From: Chitinophagales bacterium
Lineage (GTDB): Bacteria > Bacteroidota > Bacteroidia > Chitinophagales > Saprospiraceae
Assembly: GCA_013298955.1 (NCBI GenBank)
Contig: JAAFJT010000030.1
Coordinates: 1 to 48,440, forward strand
DNA length: 48,440 nt
Direction of reading: 5' to 3'
Position numbers and translations under genes: made by a program. Below the pieces are notes generated by a model that was not told the origin of the DNA, searched no databases, and saw only the letters and a program-made list of their open reading frames with translations. Positions within the stretch are counted from its first letter, which is position 1; each line of letters opens with the position of its first letter. Positions 44,132 to 48,440 of the stretch are shown here, piece after piece.

Positions 44132-44710
44132 ATGGAAAAGTTTAAAACAATACATTCTCAATTTGTTCCACTTGCCATCGAACATGTTGATACAGACCAA
44201 ATTATACCTGCGCGTTTTTTGAAAGCGACAGACCGTTTGGGTTTTGGCGAAAATTTATTTAGAGATTGGCGATATTATTCCAATGGAAAACCAATTGAAG
44301 GTTTTGTGTTGAATGATACCCAATATTCGGGTCAAATCTTGGTTGCAGGTCAGAATTTTGGTTGCGGCAGCAGTCGGGAACATGCGGCTTGGGCGATTGC
44401 GGATGCAGGTTTTCGAGTGGTCATCAGCAGTTTTTTTGCAGATATCTTCAAGAATAATGCTTTGAATAATGGCTTATTACCCGTACAAGTATCGGAAAAA
44501 TTCTTGAAAAAGATATTTTTATTGGGCAATCAAGCGACTTTGACCATTGATTTGGAAAAACAAACCGTCCAAATCGACGCAACAGGCGAAACCACTCATT
44601 TCGACATCAATCCTTATAAAAAAACTTGTTTAATCAATGGTTTTGATGATATTGATTTTTTATTAAGTTTGAAAGATAAGATTGCGGCTTACGAAACGGC
44701 TCGCAGGTAG
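44132..44710 (+). CDS. leuD: 3-isopropylmalate dehydratase small subunit
   Basis: 192 residues from ATG 44132 ([20 protein letters not shown]); the in-frame ATG at 44045 lies within the palindrome and is rejected. It is the swivelling small subunit that completes the active site of LeuC. Motifs: '[10 protein letters not shown]', '[19 protein letters not shown]' (G-S-S-R-E-H) and '[20 protein letters not shown]'. The length is typical. It is second of the leuCD pair, whose spacing was widened by the palindrome. Confidence 0.97.
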   Translation: MEKFKTIHSQFVPLAIEHVDTDQIIPARFLKATDRLGFGENLFRDWRYYSNGKPIEGFVLNDTQYSGQILVAGQNFGCGSSREHAAWAIADAGFRVVISSFFADIFKNNALNNGLLPVQVSEKFLKKIFLLGNQATLTIDLEKQTVQIDATGETTHFDINPYKKTCLINGFDDIDFLLSLKDKIAAYETARR

Positions 44711-44801
44711 GATTAAGGTCGAATTTCGGTTTTGCATTGAAAAACGTGTAGGTGGAAAAAAGCGGATTGCGCGTTGAATTGAAAAACAAATTTGGTGGAA
44801 A

Positions 44802-44833
44802 AAAGTGCGGACCGTTGCAACTGTCCGCACTTT
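44802..44833. terminator. Hairpin between leuD and the helicase gene
   Basis: AAAGTGCGGAC / GTCCGCACTTT with a 10-nt loop, between convergent genes. Two loose copies of GAATTTCGGTT..GAATTGAAAAAC surround it (44720 and 44840 regions). Probable two-way terminator. Confidence 0.6.
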
Positions 44834-44865
44834 GTGTGCGAATTTCGGTTGGAATTGAAAAACGA

Positions 44866-47800
44866 CTATATTGTACTCATTTTAATTTCTAAGACAACGC
44901 CCATCAATGGAAAATGCGCAAAAGTGGTGATTTCGGGTGCATCATGCAATTGCGTCATCATTTTTTGACACAAATATAATAAACCCGTTTGTTTCATCGC
45001 CTCCTGCCGCAATTTCATCGGATTGCCAACATAATCATTGGTTTGAAAAAGGGCAATCCCGCCATCATGCTCCACTAAACAATCAATTTGCGTTTCCAAC
45101 AAGCGTTTTCGATGGTGATACCGAATCGGATACCGCCGTTTGATAACCGCTTTTTTATATTTTTTTTGAATGAAATTATAAAAATCACTGGTTTGTTTGG
45201 GCAACGCATGATAATCTATCGTATCATCTAACTCATAGCGTTCCAACATATTCTTGGCAATTTGCAACCTTTGCACGGCTGAATAATCGGGATTATCGCC
45301 ATGCCAAAAAGAGCGATTCAATTTTGCGACGCGCCCTGTTTTATCGGTATCTTTGATGGCGATTGCAGGCGTGTAACGCTCCGTCGGCGCAAATTGAAAA
45401 CTCATTTCATAGGCAAAATAATCGCGTTCTGGGTCGATTTTATACGGTTTGCCTGCTTTTTTGCCCGCCCGCGTCTCCAAAAAACGAATGTTTTCGGGCG
45501 GCGCGTCTGCATGTGTAAACAATTTTGGATACCAAAACGCTTCAAAATATTTGACTAAATCCTTCTTTTCCCATTCAAAAAACGTTTGATTGCCTTGGTC
45601 AAAAGTGGCAATTTCCTCATTTTCATGCCAAGCCCGATTCAACCACCGAGTCGGCGTAAGCGTGGTTGGGAAAATCAAATAATCCCGCGCCCGCGTGATG
45701 CCGACGTATAACAAACGCGCTTCTTCCGCCAAAGCCGCTTGAGTCACTTTCTTTTTTGCCTCACTTGCGTCAATCGCCTGTTCTAATTTCGTATTTTTGA
45801 GTTGGTCTGCATAAGGATTTATCCAAAAGCGTAACCACCTGTTGCCCAATAAGTTATCTAAATCAACGGTTTCTTTTTCTGGAATAATATGCACGCCAAA
45901 TACTTCATTACGCAATTTCGTATCCAAATCATGGAGAATAACGACGGGAAATTCCAAGCCTTTGCTCTTGTGATAGGTCATCACATGCACCGCTTCCGCC
46001 GATTCGCCCGCACTTTGCGCATCTTTTTCTTCCACCGATAGCTTGTTTAACCAAACCAGAAAACCACCTAATGACGCTGCAATATGCAACCGATTACAAT
46101 TATCTTCATATTGTTTAGCAAAAAAACGCAATTGGTCGATGTTTTCAACGCGTTGAAACGCATTCCCATAACCCGAAACAATGCGCCGCAAATCCAACTC
46201 TTCCAACATCAAATTAAGGATTTCAACAGGCGATAATTCGGTAACGGTTTTGCGCAATTCATTGATTTTCAAGATGATAGCATTTTCAACTGCCCACCGC
46301 CAATCATAACTTTCGCCTAATTTTGCCAAATATTCCAATCTATCATCCAACACAGCTCCAATATCTTGATGCGCTGCTAAAACCAATATTTCAGCAATCG
46401 CCAATGAATCATGTCGATTTAAAATAAATCGTAAACATGCCATAACTAATTTAGCCTCAGCCGTTTGTAATAAACCATTCCGCGAAATGGAGGCTTTCAA
46501 ACCAGCGCGATGCAAGGCTTCCGCCATCGAATTGCATCGGGCATTAGAACGACATAAAATCACCACATCTTTGGGCAAAATCGGACGCGTCAATTTTTTA
46601 TTGCTTTTACGCGCCATCTGAATCGACGGTTCTTGACTCAAAAACAGTTTAAGAGAATCTGCAATACAATTTTCCATCCAAGGACTGCCCGGCGGTCTTT
46701 TTTCGCCATCGGGATTGAAATGCCAATGCACCAAAGCGTCCGTTTGCCCCGCCAAATCCTTGCGTTCTGGCACTAAGGCAATCTGCTCTTTGGGCAAATC
46801 TTTAAACGTTTTACAAAACAAACTGTTGGTTAAATGCACCACATCAGGGCGACTCCGCCAAGATTTTTTTAATATATCTTCGTCCTTAATCCCGCCCGTT
46901 TGTTCAATAATCGCCTGCATCAATTGCGGATCCGCGCCTCGAAACCCGTAAATGGATTGTTTGGGGTCTCCCACCCAAATCGAATTTTTCGCAATCCGCG
47001 ACATTTTCAAGAAAATTTCCAATTGAATGGGCGAAGTATCTTGAAATTCGTCCACCATGAGCAAATCCAATTCGTCTTCCAACACAGCACGCACGTCAGG
47101 ATGATCCATCAATCGATTGATATGCACTTCCATATCGATGTAATCAATCAAACCGCGTTGTTTTTTATAACGGTCAAATTCTTGTAATGCGTCTGAAGCA
47201 ATATCGAAAATTAATTCAATGTAATCATGTATATCTTGTTGAAATTCAGGCAATTGAATATGTTTATTAGCATAATCCATTACTTCTTGCACCACTTCTC
47301 GACTTTTCGCACCCACTTTGGTTTTGGAAATACGGACGATTTGATGCCAATATAACGTGCCGCGCAAAGCGATTTCACGCCGATACAGTTTAAAATCATT
47401 GATTGCGGCTTGGGTATCTTTGGTCGAATCCTTGCCCGATTGCAATTTGAGTACCACCTCTGCTAACAAAAGGTCGAGTTTATCGTGAAAAATAGTACTA
47501 TTCCACAAAGCCGTTTCCTTTGGAATCGAATGTTGCGTTGGATTATTTAACAACATTTTATTTGAAATGTGTATCATTTCTTGACCAAATACCGCTTCTT
47601 CATGCGTCTGCTCCACTTCCGCAAATAGGATTTTTTGGAACGTTTGAAACGATAAATGTTTGCTTTTTTGCAGCGTTTCGATGGTAAAATTATTGCTTCG
47701 CGCTACATCTGTAATATTTTTAATATCTTTTCGCCAATCATGAGTTGCTTTTTTATTCACGCCTAACTTATCCGATAAAACATTCATGCGTTCCACCCTT

Positions 47801-48159
47801 TCCTGCGTTAGCATTTGCGAAAGCGACAAATTAAACATCATTTGTTGGTCTTCTTCGGCAATCACATCTGTCTGCGGAGACACGCCCGCTTCAAACGCAA
47901 AACGCTTTAACAGCTTGACACCCAATGCATTAACCGTTCCGATAAGGGCATTCGACAGGTCATTTGCCGCCTGCGGGAGTCCTTCTTCCAACAATTTGGT
48001 GCGGACGCGCTCTTGCAATTCAGCCGCCGCTTTTTTCGTAAAAGTGGTGGCAATAATGCCACTCGCCCGCACATTCGATTGCAAGAGCTTAAACATTTCT
48101 TGAGTCAAGCGATACGTTTTGCCACTACCCGCACCCGCCGAGATGATTTTTAGATTCAT
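44866..48159 (-). CDS. UvrD/RecB-type DNA helicase (AddA-like) with degenerate nuclease domain
   Basis: 1097 residues from ATG 48159 (MNLKIISAGAGSGKTYRLTQ); an ATG at 48189 would place 10 residues before the Walker A. SF1A helicase motifs: I 'AGAGSGKT', Ia 'IATTFTKKAAAELQERV', II 'LLMVDEFQDTSPIQLEIF', III 'WVGDPKQSIYGFRGADP', IV 'LKKSWRSRPD', V 'VMTYHKSKGLEFPVV' and VI 'LLYVGITRARDYL'. The C-terminus has a RecB-nuclease-like region in which 'ETQIDCLVEHDGGIALFQTN' keeps the first Asp but has Gln-Thr-Asn where D-Y-K is expected, so cleavage is probably lost. It should unwind DNA ends in recombination repair; an AddB partner is not seen in this window. Confidence 0.88.
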   Translation of the reverse strand: MNLKIISAGAGSGKTYRLTQEMFKLLQSNVRASGIIATTFTKKAAAELQERVRTKLLEEGLPQAANDLSNALIGTVNALGVKLLKRFAFEAGVSPQTDVIAEEDQQMMFNLSLSQMLTQERVERMNVLSDKLGVNKKATHDWRKDIKNITDVARSNNFTIETLQKSKHLSFQTFQKILFAEVEQTHEEAVFGQEMIHISNKMLLNNPTQHSIPKETALWNSTIFHDKLDLLLAEVVLKLQSGKDSTKDTQAAINDFKLYRREIALRGTLYWHQIVRISKTKVGAKSREVVQEVMDYANKHIQLPEFQQDIHDYIELIFDIASDALQEFDRYKKQRGLIDYIDMEVHINRLMDHPDVRAVLEDELDLLMVDEFQDTSPIQLEIFLKMSRIAKNSIWVGDPKQSIYGFRGADPQLMQAIIEQTGGIKDEDILKKSWRSRPDVVHLTNSLFCKTFKDLPKEQIALVPERKDLAGQTDALVHWHFNPDGEKRPPGSPWMENCIADSLKLFLSQEPSIQMARKSNKKLTRPILPKDVVILCRSNARCNSMAEALHRAGLKASISRNGLLQTAEAKLVMACLRFILNRHDSLAIAEILVLAAHQDIGAVLDDRLEYLAKLGESYDWRWAVENAIILKINELRKTVTELSPVEILNLMLEELDLRRIVSGYGNAFQRVENIDQLRFFAKQYEDNCNRLHIAASLGGFLVWLNKLSVEEKDAQSAGESAEAVHVMTYHKSKGLEFPVVILHDLDTKLRNEVFGVHIIPEKETVDLDNLLGNRWLRFWINPYADQLKNTKLEQAIDASEAKKKVTQAALAEEARLLYVGITRARDYLIFPTTLTPTRWLNRAWHENEEIATFDQGNQTFFEWEKKDLVKYFEAFWYPKLFTHADAPPENIRFLETRAGKKAGKPYKIDPERDYFAYEMSFQFAPTERYTPAIAIKDTDKTGRVAKLNRSFWHGDNPDYSAVQRLQIAKNMLERYELDDTIDYHALPKQTSDFYNFIQKKYKKAVIKRRYPIRYHHRKRLLETQIDCLVEHDGGIALFQTNDYVGNPMKLRQEAMKQTGLLYLCQKMMTQLHDAPEITTFAHFPLMGVVLEIKMSTI

Positions 48160-48255
48160 ATATAATTGAAAAACAATAAGCGTTGGCAAAGGTAATGGAA
48201 AAATATAATTTTTTTATACAAAATTTGGTAGAAGTTTCAAAAGGGGGTCTCGCCT

Positions 48256-48288
48256 AAGTTTCGGAAAATTTTCAATTTTCCGAAACTT
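48256..48288. repeat. R6 hairpin upstream of the helicase gene
   Basis: AAGTTTCGGAAAATT / AATTTTCCGAAACTT with outer CCT/AGG extension (48253-48295). It is the same sequence as at 29116 and 29196. It lies between the helicase start and a rightward promoter-like TATATTTG (48344-48351), so the two sides diverge here. Confidence 0.75.
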
Positions 48289-48343
48289 TTTTAGGAGGTC
48301 ATACCTTCCTTAGCGTAAAGTCACAAAGTCGCTTAAAATTCCT

Positions 48344-48440
48344 TATATTTGCCAACAAATCCTCAAACCCAGCTCTATTTGACTTATTTTTAAAACTTTT
48401 TATTTTGAAAAAAATCATTACTTTCCTTCAAAAACAATCT
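48344..48440 (+). CDS. Possible start of a rightward gene, cut by the window end
   Basis: TATATTTGCC (48344-48353) is a -7 element. A TTG at 48405 opens a frame (M/L-KKIITFLQKQS) of 12 codons that runs off the end. A Lys-Lys-Ile start suits a signal peptide or membrane protein. Evidence is thin; no family can be named. Confidence 0.25.

Overview
The window looks like chromosomal DNA of a Bacteroidota bacterium, probably from the Saprospiria/Cytophagia side of the phylum (the rank below phylum is inference). The evidence is: type IX secretion (T9SS) sorting domains on secreted proteins; a TonB receptor with an N-terminal carboxypeptidase-regulatory-like domain; a SecA of about 1120 residues; an atpD-atpC pair apart from the other ATP synthase genes; DUF4271 next to hemD; and the phylum-specific TAnnTTTG -7 promoter element upstream of many genes. 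Most genes have no Shine-Dalgarno sequence. The DNA is AT-rich, and many gaps between genes hold perfect or near-perfect inverted repeats.

Layout. 1-2.3 kb: atpC and atpD (minus strand), separated by a palindromic repeat. 2.5-4.0 kb: a three-gene plus-strand operon that I read as a toxin-antitoxin-chaperone (TAC) module, made of an ADP-ribosyltransferase-like toxin, a small antitoxin whose C-terminus resembles a tmRNA (ssrA) degradation tag, and a SecB-like chaperone. This is the best candidate for a notable system and resembles in layout the anti-phage CmdTAC system. 4.1-11 kb: M14-type deacylase, family 2 glycosyltransferase, thioredoxin-SPOR protein and secA. 11-17.5 kb: hypothetical protein, ABC ATPase, a double adenylate-cyclase/ATPase/TPR protein and a Crp/Fnr-like regulator. 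17.5-19 kb: a possible small RNA, a glycine-rich RRM protein and a GC-rich structured region. 19-24.8 kb: T9SS-exported protein, TonB receptor, then an operon of 4'-phosphopantetheinyl transferase, lipoprotein and GNAT acetyltransferase. 25.6-30.2 kb: rRNA pseudouridine synthase with an N-terminal repeat tail, DUF4271 protein, hemD, a second GC-rich structured region and an XRE regulator. 30.5-39.4 kb: secreted esterase, biotin carrier protein, secreted alpha/beta hydrolase, a large CotH-type surface protein and a vanadium-haloperoxidase/PAP2 lipoprotein. 39.5-44.7 kb: MFS and NhaC-type transporters and leuC-leuD split by a ~300-bp palindrome. 44.9-48.2 kb: a UvrD/RecB-like helicase with a degenerate nuclease domain. 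The last bases may hold the start of another gene.

At least seven families of dispersed repeats occur: long palindromes, short terminator-like hairpins, 23-bp and 53-bp tandem arrays, and a perfect 127-bp duplication. Many short hairpins lie between convergent genes and probably act as two-way terminators. The long palindromes have locus-specific outer arms, which a simple mobile element does not explain. No tRNA, rRNA, CRISPR array, transposase or integrase was recognised.
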